Source of the DNA: Lysobacteraceae bacterium
GTDB lineage: Bacteria; Pseudomonadota; Gammaproteobacteria; Xanthomonadales; Rhodanobacteraceae
Direction: 5' to 3'
Assembly (NCBI GenBank): GCA_018971925.1
Contig: JAGWZT010000021.1
Location: 1-13,941 of the forward strand
Length of the DNA stretch: 13,941 bases
The notes beneath the pieces are model-generated. The model worked only from the letters and a program-made list of their open reading frames with translations. It made no database searches and was not told the DNA's origin. Of this stretch, positions 6,270 to 12,654 are shown piece by piece; the stretch's first letter is position 1, and each line of letters starts with the position of its first letter. Made by a program: the position numbers and the translations under genes.

Positions 6270-7073
6270 CTAGCGCGGCCGCTGGGCCAGAACCCTGAGC
6301 GAGGTCAGGCCGGGCGCGTAGGCGTGCTTCAGTGCGCGCTGCACAAACGCGATCGCCCGGCGCGCCGCGGCGCGCGGTGTGCGGCCGTTCGCCAGCTCGG
6401 CTGCCAGTGCAGCGGAAAGCGTGCAGCCGGTACCGTGCGCGTCGAACGGCAATTTGCGATTGCGAATTTCGAAGGTGCCACGCGCGTCGAGCCAGCGGTC
6501 GATGACTTCGCGTCCGCGGCCGTGGCCGCCTTTCAGCAGCACGGCCTTGGCGCCGAAATCGCGTAGCTTTTCCGAGGCGCGTTGTCCGTCGCGCGCGTTG
6601 TGGATCGCGATGCCGGTCAGGGCTTCGGCTTCCGGCAGGTTGGGCGTCAGCACGTCGGCAAGCGGAATCAGGTTTTCGATCAACACCTTTACCGCACCCT
6701 TGTCGAGCAGGCGTGCGCCGGAGGTTGCGATCATCACCGGGTCGACGATGAGCCAACGCGGCTGGCGGCGCGCGAGTTCGCATGCGACGCAACGCACCGT
6801 GCGCGCGTCACCCAGCATCCCGGTCTTGACAGCCGTGATGGCGAAGTCATCGAACACGGCATCGAGTTCGGCGCGCAGGTGTTTCGACGGCACGGGGTGC
6901 ACGGCGGTGACGCCTTGGGTGTTCTGCGCGGTCAAGGCGGTGATCGCGCTGGTGCCATGCACGCCCAGCGCGGCAAAGGTTTTGAGGTCGGCCTGGATGC
7001 CCGCGCCGCCGCCGGAGTCGGAGCCGGCGATGGTGAGGCAACAACGGGAACCGGATTTTGCATACTGCGACAT
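6270..7073 (-). CDS. thiD: hydroxymethylpyrimidine/phosphomethylpyrimidine kinase
   Basis: ThiD phosphorylates HMP and then HMP-phosphate to give HMP diphosphate for thiamine synthesis in the cytoplasm. From the ATG at 7073 (MSQYAKSGSR) it has 267 residues, normal for the family. Ribokinase-fold motifs are LTIAGSDSGGGAGIQADLKT at about 13-32, the VKTGMLGD loop (82-89), DPVM (111-114), TPNLPEA (143-149), LKGGH (180-184), and the catalytic and anion-hole segment DAHGTGCTLSAA with D211 and C217. A longer in-frame start at 7130 would translate the palindromic repeat upstream (PSPSIPLRKRRGK) and is rejected; GAAGGG lies about 6 bases before the chosen ATG. No thi box riboswitch was recognised upstream. 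phoH lies 183 bases upstream across a repeat; lpxO follows closely. Confidence 0.95.
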   Translation of the reverse strand: MSQYAKSGSRCCLTIAGSDSGGGAGIQADLKTFAALGVHGTSAITALTAQNTQGVTAVHPVPSKHLRAELDAVFDDFAITAVKTGMLGDARTVRCVACELARRQPRWLIVDPVMIATSGARLLDKGAVKVLIENLIPLADVLTPNLPEAEALTGIAIHNARDGQRASEKLRDFGAKAVLLKGGHGRGREVIDRWLDARGTFEIRNRKLPFDAHGTGCTLSAALAAELANGRTPRAAARRAIAFVQRALKHAYAPGLTSLRVLAQRPR

Positions 7074-7080
7074 GTCAACC

Positions 7081-7213
7081 CTTCGCTGCTTCCCCCTTCG
7101 CTTGCGAAGGGGGATTGAGGGGGATGGCATTCCGCGCGAGGCGGCATCCCCCGGCGCTACGCGCTCGCGCTACGCGCGCGTTCGCTTTGCTCCACCCTTC
7201 GTTCCGAAGGGGT
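7081..7213. repeat. hairpin-rich repeat cluster between phoH and thiD
   Basis: CCCCCTTCGC (7092-7101) pairs perfectly with GCGAAGGGGG (7104-7113). GGGGGATG (7119-7126) pairs with CATCCCCC (7145-7152), enclosing CCGC (7132-7135) with GCGG (7141-7144). CCCTTCG (7195-7201) pairs with CGAAGGG (7205-7211). Between the last two lies GCGCTCGCGCTACGCGC (7161-7177), an exact copy of 156-172, and GCGTTCGC followed by TTTGCTCC as at 181-197 with one base fewer. The CCCCTTCG/CGAAGGGG type is a widespread xanthomonad intergenic palindrome, as I recall. It sits in the thiD leader if phoH and thiD are cotranscribed. Confidence 0.65.
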
Positions 7214-7256
7214 AATCCATTTCGCGAGCTTGGCGTCTTGGCCCGGGCTCCCGACG

Positions 7257-8642
7257 TTACAACGCTTCTGAAGCAAAGTCGGCCAGCCGCGACCGTTCAC
7301 CGCGACGCAGCGTGACATGCGCGGCGTGCGGCCATTGCTTGAAGCGATCGACCGCGTAGGTGAGGCCCGAAGTCGTTTCGGTCAGGTACGGCGTGTCGAT
7401 CTGTTCGACATTGCCAAGGCACACGATCTTGGTGCCGGGGCCGGCACGGGTGACCAGTGTCTTCATCTGCTTCGGCGTCAGGTTCTGCGCCTCGTCGATG
7501 ATCAGGTAACGCGACAGGAACGTGCGCCCGCGCATGAAGTTGAGCGAGCGAATCTTGATGCGCGAGGCAAGCAAGTCATTCGTCGCCTGGCGTCCCCACG
7601 AACCGCCTTCCTCGGGGTTGGTCAGCACTTCGAGGTTGTCGGTGAGCGCGCCCATCCACGGCGTCATCTTTTCCTCTTCGGTGCCGGGCAGGAAGCCGAT
7701 GTCTTCGCCGACCGAAACCGTGGCGCGGGTCATGATGATCTCGCGATAACGTTGCTGGTCCATCACCTGCGCGAGTCCCGCCGCGAGCGCCAACAAGGTC
7801 TTGCCCGTGCCGGCGGTGCCGAGCAGGGTGACGAAGTCGATATCCGGGTCCATCAACATGTTCAGCGCGAAATTCTGTTCGCGGTTGCGCGCGGCGATGC
7901 CCCACACGCTGTGCGCGCTGCCGGTGTAGTCGTGCAGCAGCGCCAGTTTGGTCTTGTCGTTCGCTTGATCGAGCACGCGCAACTCGACGCTGTTTTCGCC
8001 TGGCAGGTACAGGCACTCGTTGGGTTGCCAGGTTTCGTCGTCGCGCGGCTTCACCTCGTAGAACGTTTGTCCGCGCTCCGACCACGAGTGCAACTCCGGA
8101 TGGCGATCCCAGAAGTCGGCGGGCAATTCCGCGGCGCCGGTGTACAGCAGCGAAAAATCGTCCAGCGCGCGGTCGTTTTCGTAATCCTCGGCGGCGATGC
8201 CGGAGATCGTCGCCTTGATGCGCAGGTTGATGTCTTTCGACACCAACGCCACCGCGGCATCCGGATTGTGTTCGCGCAGATCCAGGATCGCGGCAAGAAT
8301 GCGGTTGTCGGCCTTGCCGGTCCCGTTACCGGTCTGCGTCTGGAAGTAAAGGCGTCCATTCGCGCCACCGCTGCGCAGCTTGATGCCGTCGGGTTGCTGC
8401 AGCGGCACGCCGTCGGCGATGCCGTGGCTGTTGTTGCGCTCGATCAGTTCGTTGAGGAAGCGGCTGGCCTGGCGTGCATTGCGTGCGACTTCCGACACGC
8501 CCTGCTTCTTTTCGTCCAGTTCCTCCAGCACCGTCATCGGGATGAAGACGTCGTGTTCCTCGAAGCGGAACAACGCGGTGGGATCGTGCAGCAAGACATT
8601 GGTGTCCAGCGCGTAGATGCGCCGGGCGGCAGGCTTCGGCAT
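7257..8642 (-). CDS. PhoH family ATPase with N-terminal PIN domain
   Basis: This is a PIN-PhoH fusion (PhoH2 or YlaK type), a family of ATP-dependent RNA helicase and ribonuclease proteins in the cytoplasm. From the ATG at 8642 it has 461 residues. The PIN domain fills about 8-160, with the acidic nuclease residues D13 (LDTNVLLHD), D112 (KADNRIL) and D137 (SKDINLR). The PhoH ATPase fills about 245-461, with Walker A GTAGTGKT at 275-282 and Walker B LIIDEAQN at 380-387. GDIGFLPG-like GEDIGFLPG (312-320) and the arginine-rich end are also typical. A longer frame to 8780 runs into bcp and is rejected. bcp ends 74 bases upstream and is probably cotranscribed; thiD follows after a repeat. Its physiological substrate is unknown. 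I leave the symbol blank to avoid confusion with the short PhoH of E. coli. Confidence 0.93.
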   Translation of the reverse strand: MPKPAARRIYALDTNVLLHDPTALFRFEEHDVFIPMTVLEELDEKKQGVSEVARNARQASRFLNELIERNNSHGIADGVPLQQPDGIKLRSGGANGRLYFQTQTGNGTGKADNRILAAILDLREHNPDAAVALVSKDINLRIKATISGIAAEDYENDRALDDFSLLYTGAAELPADFWDRHPELHSWSERGQTFYEVKPRDDETWQPNECLYLPGENSVELRVLDQANDKTKLALLHDYTGSAHSVWGIAARNREQNFALNMLMDPDIDFVTLLGTAGTGKTLLALAAGLAQVMDQQRYREIIMTRATVSVGEDIGFLPGTEEEKMTPWMGALTDNLEVLTNPEEGGSWGRQATNDLLASRIKIRSLNFMRGRTFLSRYLIIDEAQNLTPKQMKTLVTRAGPGTKIVCLGNVEQIDTPYLTETTSGLTYAVDRFKQWPHAAHVTLRRGERSRLADFASEAL

Positions 8643-8671
8643 GCGGGCTCCGGAAACAGGCGAAGGATCGG

Positions 8672-8690
8672 GCGCGCCCGGCGGGCGCGT
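8672..8690 (-). other. GC-rich hairpin between bcp and phoH
   Basis: GCGCGCCC (8672-8679) pairs with GGGCGCGT (8683-8690), eight pairs with one wobble and a three-base loop, within the 74-bp space between the bcp stop and the phoH start. It is not followed by a U-run on the transcribed strand, so it is more likely a processing or pausing structure than a terminator. Confidence 0.4.
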
Positions 8691-8716
8691 TGCGGCGAAA
8701 GAACGGGCGACCTTGC

Positions 8717-9178
8717 TCACTTGGCGGGGATCGCGTCCAGCACTGCTTGGGCGTGGCCGGGCACTTTCACGCCGCGCCATTCCTGCACGAGCTTGCCATC
8801 AGGGCCGATCAGGAAGGTGCTGCGATCGACGCCGAGGTATTCGCGGCCGTACAGTTTTTTCTTGCGGATCACGTCGAAGGCCTTGCACCAGCCCTCATCG
8901 GTGTCGGCAACGAGCGCGAAAGGCAGGCCCAGTTTTTCCTTGAAGCCGGAATGTGAGCGCGCGCTGTCGCGCGACACCCCGACGATCATGGCACCGCGGC
9001 GCTTGAATTTCGTGTACAGGTCGCGGAAATCGCCGGCTTCGCGGGTGCAGCCGGTGGTGTTGTCCTTGGGGTAGAAATACAGCACGACCCATTGGTCCTT
9101 CAGATCGGCCAGTTTCAGCGTATCGCCCGACTGGGTGGTGCCGGAGAGTTTTGGAACCTTGGTGCCGATCTTGGTCAT
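8717..9178 (-). CDS. bcp: thioredoxin-dependent thiol peroxidase Bcp/PrxQ
   Basis: Bcp/PrxQ peroxiredoxins reduce hydrogen peroxide and organic peroxides in the cytoplasm. The 153-residue protein has the thioredoxin fold with the peroxidatic motif TTGCTREAGDFRD, where C44 is the catalytic cysteine, and the R70 region VGVSRDS that follows. The resolving cysteine found five residues later in E. coli Bcp (C50) is absent: glycine 49 stands there. The cysteine position used by Xylella-type PrxQ also appears to be filled by lysine (about K80). The only other cysteine is C98 in DEGWCKAFDV. This points to a one-cysteine mechanism or a different partner. gcvR lies 135 bases upstream on the same strand and phoH downstream; gcvR-bcp order is conserved with E. 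coli. No strong Shine-Dalgarno precedes the ATG. Confidence 0.94.
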   Translation of the reverse strand: MTKIGTKVPKLSGTTQSGDTLKLADLKDQWVVLYFYPKDNTTGCTREAGDFRDLYTKFKRRGAMIVGVSRDSARSHSGFKEKLGLPFALVADTDEGWCKAFDVIRKKKLYGREYLGVDRSTFLIGPDGKLVQEWRGVKVPGHAQAVLDAIPAK

Positions 9179-9199
9179 CTGGATGAAGTCACTGGATTA

Positions 9200-9295
9200 C
9201 GCGCGGCTCCTGCCGCGCGTCCTTCGGGCCATCGGCTGCGCCGATGTTCGCTTCGGCTTCCTGCCTCCGCAGTCCGGCCTTCGCCGGGATGACGG
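9200..9295. repeat. array of three hairpins between gcvR and bcp
   Basis: CGCGCGGC (9200-9207) pairs with GCCGCGCG (9212-9219). CATCGGC (9230-9236) pairs with GCCGATG (9240-9246). CCGGC (9274-9278) pairs with GCCGG (9283-9287) and leads into CCGGGATGACG (9284-9294). That end differs by one base from CCGGAATGACG at 240-250, linking it to the first repeat of the window. On the opposite strand it reads as the familiar CGTCATCCCGGCGAAGGCCGG motif. It sits in the gap between two genes that are probably cotranscribed and may stabilise or separate their messages. Confidence 0.6.
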
Positions 9296-9313
9296 TTGAA
9301 GGAAGGTTGCACT

Positions 9314-9895
9314 TTAGAATTTCACCGGGTCCATGATCGCGTCGAGGTTCAAACCATCGCACATTTCCATGAATTCGTCACGCAACTCGGCTATGCGGGT
9401 GTCGGCCGGGATGCCGATGGTGATCTGCGCCTGAAACATGTCGGCACCGGTTTGCATCGCCTGGTAGCGCATCGAGGACATCTGCTCGATGCTGATGGAG
9501 CGGCGGTTGAAGAAGTCGATCAACTCGACCAGCACGCCCGGCTTGTCGGCCGCGACCACCTCGACCATGTACGGTAGCAGGTGGCTTTGCCGGTCACGCG
9601 ACTGGGTGCGGTAACTCAGGATGTGCAGGTTGTCGCCGCGGCCGATGCGCGCCAGCGCGTTTTCAAGCTTGGCGACGGCATCCCACCCGCCCTTGGCCAG
9701 CAGCAGTACGGAAACATCGGCGCCGACGGTCGCGACGCGCGATTCCACGAGGTTGCAGCCGGCATCGGCGATCCGCCGCGACAACACCAGCAGCGGGGAA
9801 TCCGTGGCGGGCGCGATCGCCTGGATCAGCAACTGGTGATCGGTGGTGGGACGCGTGGCGGCCTGGTTCAAGCGGGTGACGGTCTTGAGGTTCAC
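9314..9895 (-). CDS. gcvR: GcvR-like ACT-domain regulator
   Basis: GcvR is an ACT-domain protein that in E. coli binds GcvA and represses the glycine cleavage operon when glycine is low. With a GTG start at 9895 (MNLKTVTRLNQ) this protein has 193 residues, close to E. coli GcvR (about 190). Two ACT-like domains are seen: about 20-90 (LLIQAIAPATDSPLLVLSRRIADAGCNL) and about 108-185 (YMVEVVAADKPGVLVELIDFFNRRSISIEQM). An ATG in frame at 10048 exists, but it would translate the divergent promoter region. No DNA-binding domain is visible, as expected. No Shine-Dalgarno precedes the GTG; a promoter ends 7 bases before it. Order gcvR-bcp divergent from dapA is as in E. coli. Whether GcvA is present lies outside this window. 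Confidence 0.85.
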   Translation of the reverse strand: MNLKTVTRLNQAATRPTTDHQLLIQAIAPATDSPLLVLSRRIADAGCNLVESRVATVGADVSVLLLAKGGWDAVAKLENALARIGRGDNLHILSYRTQSRDRQSHLLPYMVEVVAADKPGVLVELIDFFNRRSISIEQMSSMRYQAMQTGADMFQAQITIGIPADTRIAELRDEFMEMCDGLNLDAIMDPVKF

Positions 9896-9902
9896 GGACG
9901 GA

Positions 9903-9931
9903 AGAATAGTGGTGTCGGTGCACGTTTCCAA
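9903..9931 (-). promoter_or_regulatory. predicted gcvR promoter giving a near-leaderless message
   Basis: On the - strand, TTGGAA (complement of 9926-9931) is separated by 17 bases from TATTCT (complement of 9903-9908); each matches 4 of 6 consensus bases. Only 7 bases separate the -10 box from the GTG at 9895, so transcription would start at or next to the start codon. Confidence 0.4.
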
Positions 9932-10076
9932 TGCGGCCCTTCCCGATTGCTGCGCGCCGGGACAGATCGGCTGGGGCCTCGTACGAAGGCCATATGACAC
10001 CAGAACGGCCTCAAGAGCCGCCATCCTTGGCCAAGATCTCCGTGGCACAGAGCCCCGTGGCCTGATTTTTCACGAC

Positions 10077-10106
10077 AGCGGCTGCGAACAATCGTTTGCA
10101 GCCGCT
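10077..10106. other. 30-nt hairpin upstream of dapA
   Basis: AGCGGCTGCGAAC (10077-10089) pairs with GTTTGCAGCCGCT (10094-10106), 13 pairs with a single G-T wobble and a four-base loop. Neither strand continues into a T-tract. It overlaps the region where a dapA -35 box would lie, so an operator or cruciform role is possible. The rest of 9932-10076 shows only a 10-bp palindrome, CTTGGCCAAG at 10026-10035. Confidence 0.5.
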
Positions 10107-10115
10107 CGGGTGCCG

Positions 10116-10121
10116 TATCAT
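10116..10121 (+). promoter_or_regulatory. candidate -10 box for dapA
   Basis: TATCAT matches 5 of 6 consensus bases and lies 17 bases before the dapA ATG. The best -35 match, TTTGCA at 10095-10100, is only 15 bases away and lies within the right arm of the hairpin. The call is tentative, and an initiation site this close would leave a leader of about 10 nt. Confidence 0.35.
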
Positions 10122-10138
10122 GCGGCGTTTGCACCGAG

Positions 10139-11041
10139 ATGGAGTCGCGTTTGGAAATCACCGGCAGCCTGTGCGCCATCGCGACACCGTTCGACGCGGA
10201 CAGCGCGCTCGATTTGACCGCATTCGGGCGGCTGATCGACTACCAGCTCGACGGCGGCACCCAGGGCATCGTCGTGGCCGGCTCCACCGGCGAAGCCCAC
10301 ATGCTGGACGAACACGAATACGAGCGCCTGCTGGCGTTCGCTGTGGAGCGCATCGCCCATCGCGTACCGGTGATCGCCGGCACCGGGGAAGCGGGCACCT
10401 CGAAAACCATCGCGCTGACGAGGCGCGCGCGGGCGTTGGGCGCCGACGCGGCGCTGGTGGTGACGCCCTATTACGTGCGTCCGACCCAGGACGGCTTGCG
10501 CCGTCACTTCGGCGAGGTCGCCGCGCATGGCGGCCTTCCTGTGGTGATGTACAACGTACCCTCGCGCACGGGTTGCGACATGCAGCCGGAAACGGTCGCG
10601 GCCCTGCGCGACACCGCCGGCATCATCGGCATCAAGGAGGCCGTTGCTACCCCCGGGCGCATTGCGGCAATCGCGCAACTTCAGCGGCCGGGTTTTGTCT
10701 ATCTGTCCGGTGACGATGGCAGCGCGGCCGATGCAATGCTGGCCGGCGCGGGAGGCGTGGTTTCGGTGGTCAACAACCTGGTGCCGAAATTGTTCCGGAC
10801 GCTTTGCGATGCCGCGCGCGGCGGCGATCGTGCGGCCGCCATGCAGTACGCCGGGCGGCTCGCGCCACTTCTGAAGGCGCTCGACTGTGCGCCCAACCCG
10901 ATTCCGGTCAAGGCCGGTTTGTCCGAACTCGGCCTGTGTGGCGCGGCCTTGCGCCTGCCGTTGCTGGAACTCGCACCCGGACCCGCGCGCTCGCATCTTC
11001 GTGACACCCTGTCCTCCCTCGCTGGCACCGCCACGCCCTGA
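10139..11041 (+). CDS. dapA: 4-hydroxy-tetrahydrodipicolinate synthase
   Basis: DapA condenses pyruvate with aspartate semialdehyde, the first committed step to diaminopimelate and lysine, in the cytoplasm. The 300-residue TIM barrel starts at the ATG at 10139. The Schiff-base lysine is K166 (GIKEA), with Y138 and R143 in MYNVPSRTG and Y111-Y112 in TPYYVRPTQ. All sit at a constant offset of 5 from the E. coli numbers. The pyruvate-binding motif reads GSTGEA (S49, T50), not GTTGES; xanthomonad DapA proteins as I recall share this, and N-acetylneuraminate lyase also has GSTGE. The neighbouring BamC-like gene and divergent gcvR-bcp match the E. coli dapA locus and favour DapA. The BamC-like gene follows after 17 bases. 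Confidence 0.93.
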   Translation: MESRLEITGSLCAIATPFDADSALDLTAFGRLIDYQLDGGTQGIVVAGSTGEAHMLDEHEYERLLAFAVERIAHRVPVIAGTGEAGTSKTIALTRRARALGADAALVVTPYYVRPTQDGLRRHFGEVAAHGGLPVVMYNVPSRTGCDMQPETVAALRDTAGIIGIKEAVATPGRIAAIAQLQRPGFVYLSGDDGSAADAMLAGAGGVVSVVNNLVPKLFRTLCDAARGGDRAAAMQYAGRLAPLLKALDCAPNPIPVKAGLSELGLCGAALRLPLLELAPGPARSHLRDTLSSLAGTATP

Positions 11042-11058
11042 TCATGCACAATGCGCCC

Positions 11059-11655
11059 ATGAAACGAACCCTGATCCCGTTGCTTCTCATCGCGTCGGTC
11101 GCACTCGCCGGCTGCCAGACCATCAAGTCCCACAACCCGTTCCGGCACAAGGAGCCGGCCTACAAGGCCGCGCAGCAGGAGCAGCCGCTCGAAGTGCCGC
11201 CGGGCATGGATCAGCCGCCGACCACCGAAGCGTTGGCCATCCCGGAAGCCGGTAACGGCTCGCAGTCAGCCACGGCGGCGTCCCCCGAATCCGCCGGTGC
11301 GCCGCCCGCGGCACAGGCCGGTGGCGGCGTGAATGGCACCAGTCTGACCCTGCCGGATACCCCCGACAGTGTTTACCATCGTGTGGGCCTCGCGCTGGCC
11401 CGCGGCGATGCGGGTCAAGTCACGGCCCACGATGACACCGCGCACACCTACCAGGTGGCGGTGAACACCGTGGTGACGAAAAAGCCGGAAGGCGGTTTCC
11501 TGCACCGCATGTTCCACCATAGCAAGAGCGAAACCGTGCAGGGCACGGTCACCGTCAGCGTGGCGGCATCCGGTACCGGCAGCGTGGTTAGCGCGCAGGG
11601 CAACCCCGACGCCGCCGCGCGCGTGATCGCGGTGTTGCAGCAGCGCCTGCAATAA
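11059..11655 (+). CDS. short BamC-like outer-membrane lipoprotein
   Basis: BamC is a lipoprotein of the outer-membrane protein assembly complex. The ATG at 11059 (MKRTLIPLLLIASVALAGC) gives 198 residues with a lipobox L16-A17-G18-C19, so C19 would be lipidated. Residues 35-60 (Y-K-A-A...LEVPPGMDQPP...) resemble the extended BamC segment that binds BamD. A disordered linker rich in A, G, S and P follows (about 62-92), then one alpha/beta domain (about 95-198, SLTLPDTPDSVYHRVGLAL to AVLQQRLQ) like a helix-grip domain. E. coli BamC has about 344 residues and two such domains, so this form is reduced. The position after dapA is where E. coli has bamC. An alternative ATG at 11044 adds five residues. 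The family assignment rests on context, the lipobox and pattern only. Confidence 0.7.
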   Translation: MKRTLIPLLLIASVALAGCQTIKSHNPFRHKEPAYKAAQQEQPLEVPPGMDQPPTTEALAIPEAGNGSQSATAASPESAGAPPAAQAGGGVNGTSLTLPDTPDSVYHRVGLALARGDAGQVTAHDDTAHTYQVAVNTVVTKKPEGGFLHRMFHHSKSETVQGTVTVSVAASGTGSVVSAQGNPDAAARVIAVLQQRLQ

Positions 11656-11662
11656 GCGGCCT

Positions 11663-11692
11663 GGTCGCGGTTTCGCGATCGAAGCCGCGATC
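11663..11692 (+). terminator. stem-loop after the BamC-like gene
   Basis: GGTCGCGGTTTC (11663-11674) pairs with GAAGCCGCGATC (11681-11692), twelve pairs with two wobbles around a six-base loop, starting 8 bases after the stop codon. No U-run follows, so it may act as an RNA 3'-end stabiliser or with Rho rather than as an intrinsic terminator. Confidence 0.4.
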
Positions 11693-11726
11693 GTCTGCAG
11701 TCCAGCCCGTTTCCGTTGGCTTCATT

Positions 11727-11770
11727 CCCCGCAGGCGGGGGGCTTGGGTTTCGCTCAACATCCGTTGAGC
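11727..11770. repeat. two further hairpins in the BamC-DJ-1 convergent gap
   Basis: CCCCG (11727-11731) pairs with CGGGG (11736-11740), and GCTCAAC (11753-11759) pairs with GTTGAGC (11764-11770) around a four-base loop. They lie between the convergent BamC-like and DJ-1 genes and resemble the palindromic filler of the other gaps. Either could contribute to termination from the right. No gene was seen in 11656-11839. Confidence 0.4.
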
Positions 11771-11839
11771 CGAAGGGTTACGCGCCTGCGGTGTGCAGAC
11801 CAACCCGGCGTTCAAGGCCAAGCGCGTGCCCGCACGGAC

Positions 11840-12472
11840 TCAGCCGACCACCAGACGGTCGGCTTTCATCAATTCCCACTGGCGTTCGTACTCCATGATA
11901 CGGGCGACGCTGTTGACGAACGCCTCGTCGTGGCCGAAGCGCAGCAGCAGGTAAAGCCCCGTCTCCAGCCCGGACGAGATGCCGCCCGCCGTGATGACCT
12001 TGCCCTGATCGACCACGCGATGGCGGTCGATCGAACACTTCGGGGCGATCTTCGCCAGCCGGTCAATCGGAACCAGTTTCTCGGACGGGTCGCCATTCTT
12101 GCGGCTGGTCGCCTTGAGACCATCGAGGATGCCGGCGTTGCCGTAGATCCAGGAGCCGGTGCATACGCTGACACGCAACGTCCGGTCGGGAAGCGCACGC
12201 ACGAAATCGAGCAGGCGGCGGTTGTGCATCTCGCGGCGCGTGCCGATTCCGCCCGGGATCAGGAACGCATCCATGTCCGGATGGTCATCGAGTCCGTAGC
12301 GCGACGTGACTTTGAGCCCGGCTGTCGCCTCGACCGTTCCGGCCGTATCGCCAACCAGGAACACGTCCAGTTCGGGATCCAGCCGCTGCGCGACGGCGAA
12401 CACGCCGAACGGTGCCGTGAAGTCGATCACCTCGGCGCCGTCAAATACGTAGATGCCCAAACGCTTGCCCAT
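11840..12472 (-). CDS. DJ-1/PfpI family protein, isonitrile hydratase-like
   Basis: The ATG at 12472 (MGKRLGIYVFDGAEVIDF), preceded by GAGGA, gives 210 residues of a single DJ-1/PfpI domain in the cytoplasm. C104 in VSVCTGSW is the nucleophile elbow cysteine and D17 in EVIDF an acidic partner. Cyclohexyl isocyanide hydratase (InhA) of Pseudomonas uses a similar D17 and a cysteine near 101, hence the comparison. LIPGG at 71-75 is the usual family turn. No AraC-type helix-turn-helix follows, so it is not a full GlxA-type regulator. The substrate is unproven: glyoxalase, amidase or other chemistry is possible. It is divergent from the CGNR protein gene, sharing a 182-bp gap that contains a palindrome. 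A longer frame to 12568 would run through that gap and is rejected. Confidence 0.85.
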   Translation of the reverse strand: MGKRLGIYVFDGAEVIDFTAPFGVFAVAQRLDPELDVFLVGDTAGTVEATAGLKVTSRYGLDDHPDMDAFLIPGGIGTRREMHNRRLLDFVRALPDRTLRVSVCTGSWIYGNAGILDGLKATSRKNGDPSEKLVPIDRLAKIAPKCSIDRHRVVDQGKVITAGGISSGLETGLYLLLRFGHDEAFVNSVARIMEYERQWELMKADRLVVG

Positions 12473-12589
12473 GATGTTTTCCTCGCGCCGGACCGGCGCT
12501 GCCGTGACTGAAGATGCGTGGCTGCGCGCGCCGGATGCGGGCGGCCGCCAACGGGTGACATCGCGCACGTGACTCCGATGCGTGGTGGG

Positions 12590-12615
12590 TGACTAATGTA
12601 TACTTCCATTAGTCA
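12590..12615. promoter_or_regulatory. perfect 9-bp inverted repeat, candidate operator
   Basis: TGACTAATG at 12590-12598 is matched by CATTAGTCA at 12607-12615 with an 8-base spacer that overlaps a GTATAC palindrome (12598-12603). It lies between the divergent DJ-1 and CGNR genes and 40 bases before the CGNR ATG. TATACT at 12599-12604 is a plausible -10 box for the + strand and TATACA (complement of 12597-12602) for the - strand, so a bound repressor could cover both promoters. The AT-rich character contrasts with its surroundings. The rest of 12473-12654 shows nothing I recognise. Confidence 0.6.
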
Positions 12616-12654
12616 AGCGTCCAGCTTGCGCATCGCGAAGAGTTTGCAGCGCCA

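Noticed and set aside
7074..7130. 19-residue N-terminal extension of ThiD
   Set aside because: It translates a dispersed palindromic repeat (PSPSIPLRKRRGK) and moves the start away from a good GAAGGG ribosome binding site at the inner ATG.
7092..7211. CRISPR array from repeated CCCTTCG/CGAAGGG units
   Set aside because: The units are self-complementary, unevenly spaced and too few; no uniform spacers or cas genes are present.
6270..7256. TPP riboswitch upstream of thiD
   Set aside because: The gap holds only palindromic repeats; I did not recognise the conserved thi-box CUGAGA and ACCUGAUC-type segments.
7317..9074. 585-codon open frame on the + strand opposite phoH and bcp
   Set aside because: It spans two well-supported - strand genes and their gap, and its translation is the low-information antisense type.
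11840..12472. GlxA-type AraC family regulator
   Set aside because: The protein ends after the DJ-1/PfpI domain at 210 residues and has no C-terminal helix-turn-helix.
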